Origin: Candidatus Poribacteria bacterium
GTDB lineage: Bacteria; Poribacteria; WGA-4E; WGA-3G
Reading direction: 5' to 3'
NCBI GenBank assembly: GCA_022819945.1
Contig: JAJEGI010000064.1
Coordinates: 1 to 64,000 of the forward strand
DNA: 64,000 nt
Each line of letters opens with the position of its first letter. The stretch's first letter is position 1. Positions 36,494-45,167 of this stretch are shown here, in pieces. The notes under the pieces are model-generated. The model had not been told where the DNA came from. It saw only the letters and a list, made by a program, of their open reading frames with translations, and did not search any database. The position numbers were made by a program, and so were the translations under genes.

Positions 36494-37294
36494 ATGTCAA
36501 AATTAGGACTTATTCATTACAACTACGCCAGCAGTTCGCTTGACGATTTTCTGAAATTTACAAGCGAAACAGGCTTCGGATACGTCGAACTTCAGATTGG
36601 TGATGTATGGAATTCGGAGACCGCTGATCCCGAACAAAATGCGGAAGCCGTGAGAAAACAGGTTGAAGGTTACGGCTTGCAAGTCTCAGCACTCGCAGCA
36701 GGGAACGATTTCGTCGTGCTGGAAGAAGCGGCGATCCGTTCCCAAGTTGAGCGGATGGAACGCATTGCCGGACTCGCCAAACTGCTCGGCACCTCAGTAC
36801 TCCGGACAGAAGGCGGTGCAGCGAAAGATGCTGTCCCAGAAACCCGATGGGTTGAAGCGATGGCTGGCTGTCTAAAGCGATGCCTCGAATTTGCTGAACG
36901 CGACGAGGTCTATTTGGCGGTCGATAATCACGGCATCGTTACAAACGACGGCGATTTGCAGGTGGAACTCTTCGAGCAGGTCGGCTCCAAATATGTCGGC
37001 GCGAATATGGACACAATGAATTACCGCTGGGCAGGGCACGATTTAGAGACGGTTGGGAGATACTATGAAATCGTCGCACCCTATACGTTGCATACACATC
37101 TAAAAGACGGGACAGGCTCACGCGGCGATTACCGCGGTGAAGCACTCGGCGAAGGTGAAATAGATCTCGCAAAAGCAATCCGCTGCTTGAGAGCAGCAGG
37201 CTATGATGGCGTCTGGTGCTGCGAATATGAAGGCAGAGAAAATGACGGAACAGGGCAGCGAAAAAGCTTTGCTTGGATGCAAGCGAACTTGTAA
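36494..37294 (+). CDS. Sugar phosphate isomerase/epimerase family protein (TIM barrel)
   Basis: A 266-residue AP-endonuclease-2/xylose-isomerase-like TIM barrel. Conserved features include FGYVELQIGD, GLQVSALAAGNDFV, LAVDNHG, VGANMDTMN, LHTHLKD and GYDGVWCCEYEG, which supply metal-binding Glu, Asp and His. Substrate is not predictable; such enzymes act on inositols and sugars. AGAGGAG precedes the ATG. Only nine bases separate it from the next gene. Confidence 0.85.
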   Translation: MSKLGLIHYNYASSSLDDFLKFTSETGFGYVELQIGDVWNSETADPEQNAEAVRKQVEGYGLQVSALAAGNDFVVLEEAAIRSQVERMERIAGLAKLLGTSVLRTEGGAAKDAVPETRWVEAMAGCLKRCLEFAERDEVYLAVDNHGIVTNDGDLQVELFEQVGSKYVGANMDTMNYRWAGHDLETVGRYYEIVAPYTLHTHLKDGTGSRGDYRGEALGEGEIDLAKAIRCLRAAGYDGVWCCEYEGRENDGTGQRKSFAWMQANL

Positions 37295-37303
37295 TTACTC
37301 GTA

Positions 37304-38113
37304 ATGAACCAACTATCTCCTATCATTACACTTACAACCGATTTTGGAATACGTGATACTTACGTCGGAATTATGAAGGGGGTCATCCTTGGTATAAACC
37401 CAGACGTACAGGTAGTCGATCTCACGCATGCCATTCCACCGCAGGATATTCACGACGCGGCTTTCACTATCCATGCTGCGCACCGCTATTTCCCGAAAGG
37501 CACAATTCACACCATTGTCGTAGATCCAGGAGTAGGCACGGATCGGCAGGCGATCGTCTGCGAAATAGATGGAACATTTTTCGTCTGTCCTGACAACGGC
37601 GTACTGAGTTATCTACTGCAAGATATTGGCAACACAGCTGAAAACACAATGAATGCGGTGACAATTCAGAATCCAGATCATTTTTTGCCAGAGGTGAGTA
37701 ACACATTTCACGGTAGGGATATTTTCGCGCCTGTTGCAGCCCACCTATCCCTTGGGGTGCCACTTGCAAATATCGGTCCGCTACTGCAAGATCTCGTCGT
37801 GTTCCCGATTCTGACACCGCGGGCATCTGGGAACACAATAACAGGGCACATCGTGAAAATTGATGGGTTTGGAAATGGGATAACCAATATCTCGGAAAGC
37901 ACCGTTGCTGATGCTGCGACTTCTTACGAAATTAGAGTTGGAAATACACGACTTAAGCGGGTCAACCGTGCGTATGCCGAATCTGAAGTCGGTGAACCGC
38001 TGGCGATTATTGGAAGTTATGGGTTGTTGGAAATTGCTATAAATGCTGGGAATGCCGAAATTAGTTTGGGATTAAAATGGGGGGATATCGTTGAGGTTCA
38101 AAGGTTTGATTGA
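37304..38113 (+). CDS. SAM hydroxide adenosyltransferase (DUF62 family)
   Basis: A 269-residue member of the SAM hydrolase/halogenase-like family, which converts S-adenosylmethionine to adenosine and methionine. Family motifs are ITLTTDFGIRDTYVGIMKG at the start, VDPGVGTDR (catalytic Asp and Arg), CPDNGVLSYLL, NTFHGRDIFAP (the His of the triad) and IVKIDGFGNGITNI. The lack of the fluorinase-specific loop, as far as can be judged, favours the hydroxide enzyme. A consensus promoter overlaps its stop codon and serves trpS. Confidence 0.9.
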   Translation: MNQLSPIITLTTDFGIRDTYVGIMKGVILGINPDVQVVDLTHAIPPQDIHDAAFTIHAAHRYFPKGTIHTIVVDPGVGTDRQAIVCEIDGTFFVCPDNGVLSYLLQDIGNTAENTMNAVTIQNPDHFLPEVSNTFHGRDIFAPVAAHLSLGVPLANIGPLLQDLVVFPILTPRASGNTITGHIVKIDGFGNGITNISESTVADAATSYEIRVGNTRLKRVNRAYAESEVGEPLAIIGSYGLLEIAINAGNAEISLGLKWGDIVEVQRFD

Positions 38114-38138
38114 CATATCCGCCTCGGCGGGGTATAAT
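38110..38138 (+). promoter_or_regulatory. Consensus promoter for trpS
   Basis: TTGACA (38110-38115) overlaps the stop codon of the upstream gene. TATAAT (38133-38138) is 17 bases further on. The leader of ~85 bases carries the hairpin at 38161-38187. Confidence 0.75.
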
Positions 38139-38160
38139 AATGGGACTTATGTAGCCCCTT

Positions 38161-38187
38161 GCAGGCGCGGTTTTAAACCCCGCCTGC
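38161..38187. repeat. Hairpin of the dispersed family in the trpS leader
   Basis: GCAGGCG pairs with CGCCTGC, one C-C mismatch follows, then GGTTT pairs with AAACC. It falls between the trpS promoter and its ribosome binding site (AAGGAGG). Confidence 0.6.
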
Positions 38188-38229
38188 GGTGCCTCAACAG
38201 GTTATAATAAAATTAGGATCAAAAGGAGG

Positions 38230-39234
38230 ATGGAAAAATTGGAACAGATTGCTTTGACAGGACTTAAACCGACAGGTCCCCCGCATATCGGTAACTACCT
38301 CGGTATGCTCAAACCATCATTGGAACTCGCGGAAAAATTTCAGGCACTCTACTTCATACCGGATTACCACGCCTTGACCACCGTCAGAGATCGAAAAGAA
38401 CTGACGAATCTCACCTACCAAGCATCGGCGACGTGGATAGCATTGGGGTTAAATCCGAATGAAGCGATCTTCTATCGCCAATCGGATATTCCAGAGGTAT
38501 TTGAGTTAGCGTGGGTACTGTCCTGTTTCACAGCAAAAGGCTTGCTGAATCGTTCGCACGCCTATAAAGCAATAGTTGACGACAACGTTGCCGAGGGACG
38601 CGAAGAGGATAAGAACATTAACGTAGGGCTTTTCACTTACCCCGTCTTGATGGCAGCTGACATTTTGCTCTTCGGAACGCATTTTGTGCCGGTCGGGCTA
38701 GACCAGCAGCAACACCTCGAAATTACGCGCGATGTCGCGATAGTTTTCAACAAAACTTATGGCGACACATTAACGATTCCCGAAGCCGTAATTCGGAAAG
38801 AGGTGATGACGATCCCCGGCATTGACGGCAGAAAGATGAGTAAAAGTTATAACAACGTCATCCCTATCTTTGCACCTTCTAACGAAGTACTTAAACGGGT
38901 CAAGCGTATTGTAACCGATTCCCTACGTCCCGAAGAGCCAAAAGACCCCGATGAATGTAACATCTTCGCAATCTACCAGCACTTCGCAGATGCGGATGCT
39001 GTTGCTGCGAAGCGGAAACTCTATCTTGAAGGTGGACTCGCATACGGCGCAATGAAACAGGAGTTGTTCGAGTTACTGGAAGCAACTTTTTCCAACAAAC
39101 GCGACCGATACAATGCACTGATGGACAACACCGATGAATTGGACACAATACTTGCAGAGGGTGCGGAAAAAGCACGCGCCATCGCTATACCTATTTTGGC
39201 GAAGGTCCGTAAAGCCGTCGGTGTAGGATCATAA
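38230..39234 (+). CDS. trpS: Tryptophan--tRNA ligase
   Basis: A 334-residue class I aminoacyl-tRNA synthetase that charges tRNA-Trp. The HIGH-type motif PHIGN is at 18-22 and KMSKS at 202-206. The tryptophan-pocket region (YQASATWIALGLNP, FYRQSDIPEVFELAW) and GLDQQQHLEITRDVA are typical. AAGGAGG overlaps the start context. Length is normal. Confidence 0.96.
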   Translation: MEKLEQIALTGLKPTGPPHIGNYLGMLKPSLELAEKFQALYFIPDYHALTTVRDRKELTNLTYQASATWIALGLNPNEAIFYRQSDIPEVFELAWVLSCFTAKGLLNRSHAYKAIVDDNVAEGREEDKNINVGLFTYPVLMAADILLFGTHFVPVGLDQQQHLEITRDVAIVFNKTYGDTLTIPEAVIRKEVMTIPGIDGRKMSKSYNNVIPIFAPSNEVLKRVKRIVTDSLRPEEPKDPDECNIFAIYQHFADADAVAAKRKLYLEGGLAYGAMKQELFELLEATFSNKRDRYNALMDNTDELDTILAEGAEKARAIAIPILAKVRKAVGVGS

Positions 39235-39240
39235 TTTATT

Positions 39241-39268
39241 TTGAAAATCAGGCTATATGTGTTATAAT
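39241..39268 (+). promoter_or_regulatory. Promoter for the LamG gene at 39468
   Basis: TTGAAA (39241-39246) and TATAAT (39263-39268) are 16 bases apart, giving a leader of about 190 bases. A short hairpin CCGCG/CGCGG (39421-39436) lies before the ribosome binding site. Confidence 0.55.
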
Positions 39269-39467
39269 TATAAAATAGCGTCTTCAGAAAAAAAACTTGC
39301 ATTTTTATGCAAAATGTGTCAAAATGTACTTATCTCCTATTTTTAACGTTGCGGGGAACATCAGGTAATTTAACGCGCACTGATAGTTTTACAAACAGCG
39401 GATTAGACAACAAAATAGATCCGCGCTGTGTCGCGGCAAATCTTTAAAGAAAGTGAGAGGAAATAAA

Positions 39468-40244
39468 ATGAAATTTAATGCTTTAACAGTTGTCCTGTTC
39501 ACTCTGGGATTGATGGCTATAAGTCTCGTCGCTGTGAATAGCAGTAACGCCCAAATTGACCAGAAGAGTGTTGTAGGTATTTGGTTGTTCGATGACGGAG
39601 GCGGAAATATCGCAATGGACTCGTCAGGAAACAATAACCACGGTACGATTGTCAACGCACCGATTTGGGTAGACGGTCGATTTGGCGGTGGCTTAGGCTT
39701 TGATGGCGTAGGGAACTGTGTCAATACGAACCAAAAACTTCTCAACGGTGTGCGTGAATTTACAGTCGTCGCTTGGGTGAAACCAGGGAATATCACCACC
39801 AATCGTGTCGGTTTGATCGGTCAAAACGATTCTCCAGAATTCGGTTTTATTAACCCGACGACCGTTGCACTATGGACACCCACAGCCGGTAGTAATAATA
39901 ATGCATACGAACACCCGCCGGGTGAGTGGCATCATGTCGCAGCTGTCGCTACACGACAGTTCACGAAGGTCTACATTGATGGCAATCCAACGACTAAAGA
40001 GGGCAGCTGGATCAATCACGGCAGATCCGACTTTAACGTAAATATCGGGGGTTGCGGCGTTTGGGACGGTAGTGGCAACTGGTTCACAGGGACAATGGAC
40101 GAGGTAGGCCTTTTCCACGCACCTTTGACCGATGACGATATCGCCGACCTTATGAATAACGGCTTGACTGCTTTAGGGGTCGCCGTAGAACCAGCAGGTA
40201 AACTCGCTGTGACCTGGGGTTCCCTCAAACAGAAAGACCATTAG
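39468..40244 (+). CDS. Secreted LamG jellyroll protein with KLAxTWGxLK C-terminal tag
   Basis: A 258-residue exported protein. The start at 39468 follows GAGAGG and opens a signal peptide (MKFNALTVVLFTLGLMAISL..NAQ). A LamG-like domain (Laminin_G_3 type) follows: VVGIWLFDDGGGNIAMDSSG, FTVVAWVKPG, WHHVAAVATRQFTKVYIDG and GTMDEVGLFHAPLTDDDI. The C-terminus reads VEPAGKLAVTWGSLKQKDH. At DNA level the last ~34 bases are very like those of the LamG gene at 28796, while the domains are only distantly related. Likely a surface glycan-binding protein. Confidence 0.85.
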   Translation: MKFNALTVVLFTLGLMAISLVAVNSSNAQIDQKSVVGIWLFDDGGGNIAMDSSGNNNHGTIVNAPIWVDGRFGGGLGFDGVGNCVNTNQKLLNGVREFTVVAWVKPGNITTNRVGLIGQNDSPEFGFINPTTVALWTPTAGSNNNAYEHPPGEWHHVAAVATRQFTKVYIDGNPTTKEGSWINHGRSDFNVNIGGCGVWDGSGNWFTGTMDEVGLFHAPLTDDDIADLMNNGLTALGVAVEPAGKLAVTWGSLKQKDH

Positions 40245-40324
40245 ACTCTTCTTAGCAGTGGATGGAACTTTGGGGAAATGGTACGCAATACTGCTTCCCC
40301 ACTCTGTCCGCTCCCCACAGATAA

Positions 40325-40371
40325 GCCCCGGCTCGAGACCTATTTCGTAAAGCAGATCCCATAACCGGGGC
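40325..40371. terminator. Possible hairpin after the LamG gene
   Basis: GCCCCGG (40325-40331) can pair with CCGGGGC (40365-40371) across a 33-base loop, between two converging genes. No T-tract follows. Weak candidate only. Confidence 0.3.
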
Positions 40372-40474
40372 AAAACTTATCAGCTGCAGAAGGTATGGTA
40401 GCCTTTGCGGCATTTTTCCGTCAATTCCAGAAGTTCACACAAGTACAGCGGCACTGAAGCCAATGTGAAACAGA

Positions 40475-40783
40475 CTACAGTTCCGTGTCGTCCACATCTG
40501 TACCTGCACTATCTTCGTAGCGACGAGGTTCACGACGCTCTGTGCGAGGACGCGCCGGGTTGACTTTCAGGGGACGTCCCATCATTTCTTGACCATCCAA
40601 CGCTTCTATCGCTCGCTCGCCATCCTCTTGGTTTTCCATCTCAACGAACCCAAACCCTTTGGATCGACCATCGTATCGGTCACGGATAATTGTCGCAGTT
40701 GCAACCGGACCGTACTCACCAAAAAGTGCTTCAAGGTCCTCTTCCGTGGCCGCGTAAGGCACGTTGCCAACGTAGATATTCAT
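40475..40783 (-). CDS. RRM-type RNA-binding protein
   Basis: A 102-residue single-RRM protein like cyanobacterial Rbp proteins. RNP2 is IYVGNV at residues 3-8 and RNP1 is KGFGFVEM near 44-51; a basic tail (RPRTERREPRR) and acidic end follow. The start at 40783 is chosen because AAGGAG lies nine bases upstream; the frame continues upstream to 40828 without support. A consensus minus-strand promoter at 41132-41160 would give a ~340-base leader. Confidence 0.92.
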   Translation of the reverse strand: MNIYVGNVPYAATEEDLEALFGEYGPVATATIIRDRYDGRSKGFGFVEMENQEDGERAIEALDGQEMMGRPLKVNPARPRTERREPRRYEDSAGTDVDDTEL

Positions 40784-41131
40784 CTCGTTTCTCCTTTTAG
40801 AAATTATGTACACCCCAACCGATATCACCTAACGGACAACAGCCCGTAAAAACACACGAGGTATTCGTATGAACCAATGTTTCAGCGCACCGGTATAGGG
40901 AATGAAAATACGGGAAAATGAGAAAACTGAGCACTGTCAGCATTTTCAAAGGCAGAAATTTGGCAGCAAGCATAGGAAAGATTGCAAAATTAGCGATCAT
41001 CAACCTCTTGTCGGATGCCTTGTCCCCCCTCATAATGAGAGTGGTTTTAGGTCTAAACCATAAAACTTTCAAAACACTACTCATAATTTTGGCAGCGGAC
41101 ACAATCACATTTCCCTTAAAATTTACAATAA
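40784..41131. other. Long leader of the RRM gene
   Basis: No protein-coding gene is supported. On the minus strand this is the predicted 5' untranslated region of the RRM gene. The short reading frames here lack ribosome binding sites and known motifs. Confidence 0.45.
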
Positions 41132-41160
41132 ATTATATCACAACCTTTGTTATTTGTCAA
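41132..41160 (-). promoter_or_regulatory. Consensus promoter for the RRM gene
   Basis: On the minus strand TTGACA (41160-41155) and TATAAT (41137-41132) are 17 bases apart. It lies between the end of polA and the RRM gene. Confidence 0.75.
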
Positions 41161-41187
41161 TTTTAAATTTTTATTATCAGAAAAATC

Positions 41188-44061
41188 TTACTTCGCAGTC
41201 ATCCAATTATCCCCGATGCCTGCCTCTGTCCGAAGCGGCACAAGCAACGACATCGCATTTTCCATCTCTTCACAAACAATCTCAGCATGTGCCGCCGCAA
41301 GCGGTTCTGGCGTCTCAAGTACCAACTCATCATGAATCTGTAACAGCATTTTCATCGGCAATTTATCTGTATCAATTCGACGTTGTACATGCACCATCGC
41401 CGCCTTCATCAGATCCGCAGCAGAACCTTGCACCACTGTATTAATTGCCAGCCGTTCACCGAGGCTGCGCCGACTTCGATTCGTCGCATAGATTTCAGGA
41501 ATCGCGCGACGTCTACCGGTGAGCGTCGTGACATACCCGTGGTCCGATGCCTGCTGGACACATTGCTGCAGAAACCGATCTATTCCCGGAAAACGCACCT
41601 TGTAATCCTCAATCAGGGCTGATGCCTCCTTCACACGCATCCCCTTAATCCGACGTGAAAGACCGGTTGGAGAAACCCCATAGATGATACCGAAATTGAT
41701 CGTCTTTGCCTTATCCCGAAGCTCCCGCGTAACCAACTCAGTCGGCATCTCAAACACCTGTGAGGCAACTGCCGTATGGATGTCTAAATCCTCGGTGAAT
41801 GTCTCTATTAAACTTTCATCTTCGCTAAAGTGGGCAAGGATACGCAGCTCTATCTGTGAATAGTCGGCACAAATTAATTTATGCCCCTCCGGTGCCCTAA
41901 AGGCACGGCGTAACTGTCTGCCAATCTCTGTCCGAACAGGGATATTCTGTAGATTCGGACCGTCGGATTTCAAACGACCTGTTGCCGTTGTTAATTGGTA
42001 GAGATGTGTGTGGATACGATCTGTTCGCCCATCAATAGCACTCTGGAGTTGTGCAAGATAGGTGCTCTGTAACTTACGATACTGCCGGTATTCAATAATC
42101 AAGCGCGGCACACTCGTTTTCGGATCGTTAACATCTTCTCTTACAGAGAGTGCCTCTAACACAGTGACATCTGTGGAGACTTTACCCCCCTGTGTACGTT
42201 TCACCGGTTTGAAACCGAGTTCCTCAAACAGGACAGGCGCAAGCTGGTGTGGCGAATCAATGTTAAACGGATGACCGACGATTTCATGTATCTCCTTTTG
42301 TCGATCCTCAACAAGTTTTTCAATGACACTGCTTTGCCGTTTGAGTTCATCTCTATCGCAAACGATACCGTTATATTCCATCTCCGCGAGAATAGGTGCA
42401 AGTGGCGATTCTATATTGCGCACCAATTCCGTAATGTCTATCTCCTCAAGTTTAGGCATGAGGAAATGATAGAGGCGCAGCGCGATGTCAGCATCCTCTG
42501 CAGCGTAAATGGTCGCTTTCTCTAAAGCGACTTGATCTATTGTTCTCTGTTCTGTGCCTTCTGCTTCAAACAGGCCACCTAATTGTTCCGCTGCGTCAGT
42601 AGGTGTCGGATCGTTTGGATCCGCTGTTAACTCTTCAAAAGAGATCATCTTGTGCCCTAAATGGAGCAGTGCCAACGTATCAAGGTTGTGAGAAGGTGTC
42701 CGAGCGTCCACCAATTGACTCGCTAGCATCGTGTCAAAAACGACCCCTTGGAGTTTGACACCGTTCCTGATAAGAATACCTGCATCAAACTTCAAATTAT
42801 GCCCACATTTCGGTACGGCGGGATCCTCCAGAATCGGCTTAAGTGCCGAGAGTACAGTATCTGTGTCCAAATGGTTTTCTGGTTGAGGCGAACGAACGGG
42901 GACGTAGACACCATGCTTTGGTTTCCACGAGAAACTTAACCCACAAAGCGTCGCTTCACGTTCCAGGCCATCTGTTTCCGTATCAAAACAGATAATTTCC
43001 TGTGTTGATAGCGTCTCAACGAGAGCGTTCAATTGGTCAAGCGTAACAATCGCAGAATAATCGCCCGTTTCGGCAGTGTCATAGTCTCCCTTGTCCAGAA
43101 TAGCATCCTTTTTCTCTTCCAATTCCGCAACCCGTTCCTTACGCGTCGTCGGTGTAGCAAGGGGTTCACCATTATCACTTGTGAGTTTCGTTACAACCTG
43201 CTCATAACGTTTGAGTTCTAATTCCTGAAGCAACGGGCGGATTTTCTGGAGATCAAGCGGTTTAACGCGTGCCTGCTCTAACGAGAAGTCCAAAGCAGCA
43301 TCCCGCTTCAAGGTTACAAGTTCCTGTGAAAGGGAGAGTTGCGAGCGCGCCTTCTCTAAATTTTCGCGACGTTTCCCCTTAATTTCATCAATATTCTCAA
43401 AAATACCGTCAATAGAACCGTACTGCTGAATCAATTGTGCAGCGGTTTTCAAACCTATTTTTTCGACCCCAGGGACGTTGTCAGAGGTATCTCCCATCAA
43501 CGCGAGGACATCAATAACCTGTTCCGGTTTTATACCTTTCGTCTCCCATAGCGACCGCTCATCAATAATCTTATCGTTGTGGAGATCGAGCATCACCACC
43601 CGATCGCCGAGCAGCTGCTCAAGGTCTTTGTCTCTGGAGATGATAGTGACATCAACATCCTGCACATCTGGATCGTCAAGCACTGCCTGTGTAACAGAGG
43701 CGATGATGTCGTCTGCCTCCAATTCCGGTTTACCGAGCGTCAAGATACCAAACGCCTCAAGCAATTGCAAGATGCGATGAATCTGCGTCACGAGATCATC
43801 CGGTGGGGAAGAACGATTCGCCTTGTATTCCGAATAGAGTTCATTGCGAAACGTGCCACCCGGTGTATCAATCGCAGCGACGATATACTTTGCCTGAAGT
43901 TCGGTTAAAATTCTAATCAGGGTACCTGTGAATCCGAACACAGCGTGTGTCGCTTCACCCGTGATACTACTTGTCAATCCGCTGCGAATCGCGTAGTAAG
44001 CCCGAAATATTTCGGCGTGCGTATCAATAATATAGACGGTGTCTTTTTGCTCGTTCTGCAT
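41188..44061 (-). CDS. polA: DNA polymerase I
   Basis: A 957-residue repair and Okazaki-processing polymerase. The 5' nuclease domain (1-~300) has YSEYKANR, LEADDIIA and GDTSDNVPGV. The 3'-5' exonuclease domain (~330-530) has Asp360-x-Glu362 in FDTETDG, GHNLKFDAG and YAAEDADIA, so proofreading looks intact. The polymerase domain has ADYSQIELRILAH, RDKAKTINFGIIYGVS and LLQIHDELVLE. Length is normal for a three-domain PolA. ATG at 44061 gives a conventional N-terminus. Confidence 0.97.
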   Translation of the reverse strand: MQNEQKDTVYIIDTHAEIFRAYYAIRSGLTSSITGEATHAVFGFTGTLIRILTELQAKYIVAAIDTPGGTFRNELYSEYKANRSSPPDDLVTQIHRILQLLEAFGILTLGKPELEADDIIASVTQAVLDDPDVQDVDVTIISRDKDLEQLLGDRVVMLDLHNDKIIDERSLWETKGIKPEQVIDVLALMGDTSDNVPGVEKIGLKTAAQLIQQYGSIDGIFENIDEIKGKRRENLEKARSQLSLSQELVTLKRDAALDFSLEQARVKPLDLQKIRPLLQELELKRYEQVVTKLTSDNGEPLATPTTRKERVAELEEKKDAILDKGDYDTAETGDYSAIVTLDQLNALVETLSTQEIICFDTETDGLEREATLCGLSFSWKPKHGVYVPVRSPQPENHLDTDTVLSALKPILEDPAVPKCGHNLKFDAGILIRNGVKLQGVVFDTMLASQLVDARTPSHNLDTLALLHLGHKMISFEELTADPNDPTPTDAAEQLGGLFEAEGTEQRTIDQVALEKATIYAAEDADIALRLYHFLMPKLEEIDITELVRNIESPLAPILAEMEYNGIVCDRDELKRQSSVIEKLVEDRQKEIHEIVGHPFNIDSPHQLAPVLFEELGFKPVKRTQGGKVSTDVTVLEALSVREDVNDPKTSVPRLIIEYRQYRKLQSTYLAQLQSAIDGRTDRIHTHLYQLTTATGRLKSDGPNLQNIPVRTEIGRQLRRAFRAPEGHKLICADYSQIELRILAHFSEDESLIETFTEDLDIHTAVASQVFEMPTELVTRELRDKAKTINFGIIYGVSPTGLSRRIKGMRVKEASALIEDYKVRFPGIDRFLQQCVQQASDHGYVTTLTGRRRAIPEIYATNRSRRSLGERLAINTVVQGSAADLMKAAMVHVQRRIDTDKLPMKMLLQIHDELVLETPEPLAAAHAEIVCEEMENAMSLLVPLRTEAGIGDNWMTAK

Positions 44062-44079
44062 TATTTCTATGAATCCCTC

Positions 44080-45150
44080 CTAATGCGGAAAATGCCAGCG
44101 ACGCAAGGAGTCTGATGCTGATAAACCAGCCTCCTGTCCGAGGGCAAACGCTGTGGCGATGAGGTTTCGTTCACCCGATATAATATCGCCCGCGGCAAAG
44201 AGTCCAGGAATCGGGTCCCCACTGCTATCTAACATCTGCATATCCTCGTTTGCGACGATCAAACCTTCTTCGTCTTTCTGATAATCCCACCCTTCAAGGA
44301 ACTTCGTATTCGGGATTAGCCCTTCATCAACAAGGAAACCGTGGAAAAATAACTCCGTTCCATCAATCATCTCAAACCCCAAAAGGTCAGTTTTTTCACC
44401 AATATGCCGTTTAATTTTTGTCTCAATGATATTAATTTTACGCGCCTTCACCTGTTCCAGTACAGGCGGCGACATACCGTGTGGTCTGCCGTTTGTTAAG
44501 ATTGTGATTTTATCGGTAAAATCTTGTGCACCGATCGCTGCTTCATAAATATAGTCACCGACACCGAGAAGTGCCAAATGTTCATTGACATGGAGATGTC
44601 CATCACAACGGATACAGACATGCCACCCTTTTTTGTTACCGGCGTAGCGGAAAACGGTTGCATACTGCTTATAGAGTCGTCCTTCACCGGGGTCAAACTC
44701 GATATCGGGCCATTTGTCATCAAACCCAGAAGCAACAACAACGGTGCGAGATTTAAAATGTGCGATTTCTAAAGGTGTATTTTGTTTGAGTGTTTTTGTA
44801 GATGCCTCAAGTTCAAAGACATCACCGTTCCGTGTAAGTTTTTGCACCAGGCCGTCGCGTATGTCAATGCCGGTTTTCCGCTGCTCCGATCCGAGCATGA
44901 AATCGACAACCGGGCGGCTCTCCATCCATTTCATAAGCTCCTTCGCAAAATGGGGCCCAATGATACCGGGAAAGACCGGGGCATCTTCAATCTCTACCGA
45001 CTTTGACCAATACGCGCGACCGCGACTGAAACTCACTTTCCCAGAGTGTAGCACCAAAACATGCCGCATTTGATGGCTCGCTGAAACCGCTGCTTGCGTA
45101 CCAGCAGGTCCCGCACCAATGACTGCAACATCGTAAATCGTTTCTGACAT
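44080..45150 (-). CDS. Thioredoxin reductase-like FAD/NAD(P)-binding oxidoreductase
   Basis: A 356-residue flavoprotein. FAD-binding GAGPAG is at residues 12-17, the redox-active pair is Cys179-I-R-Cys182-D-G, and the second dinucleotide region is LALLGVGDYIYEAA, ending with the FAD motif GLFAAGDI. Canonical thioredoxin reductase has CAxCDG and about 310-320 residues, so this is a longer divergent relative whose electron acceptor is uncertain. The start at 45150 is supported by AGGAG; the frame continues upstream to 45189 into the UbiD gene. It follows the UbiD gene by 17 bases. Confidence 0.8.
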   Translation of the reverse strand: MSETIYDVAVIGAGPAGTQAAVSASHQMRHVLVLHSGKVSFSRGRAYWSKSVEIEDAPVFPGIIGPHFAKELMKWMESRPVVDFMLGSEQRKTGIDIRDGLVQKLTRNGDVFELEASTKTLKQNTPLEIAHFKSRTVVVASGFDDKWPDIEFDPGEGRLYKQYATVFRYAGNKKGWHVCIRCDGHLHVNEHLALLGVGDYIYEAAIGAQDFTDKITILTNGRPHGMSPPVLEQVKARKINIIETKIKRHIGEKTDLLGFEMIDGTELFFHGFLVDEGLIPNTKFLEGWDYQKDEEGLIVANEDMQMLDSSGDPIPGLFAAGDIISGERNLIATAFALGQEAGLSASDSLRRWHFPH

Positions 45151-45167
45151 CGTTCTTCTCCTATTTC

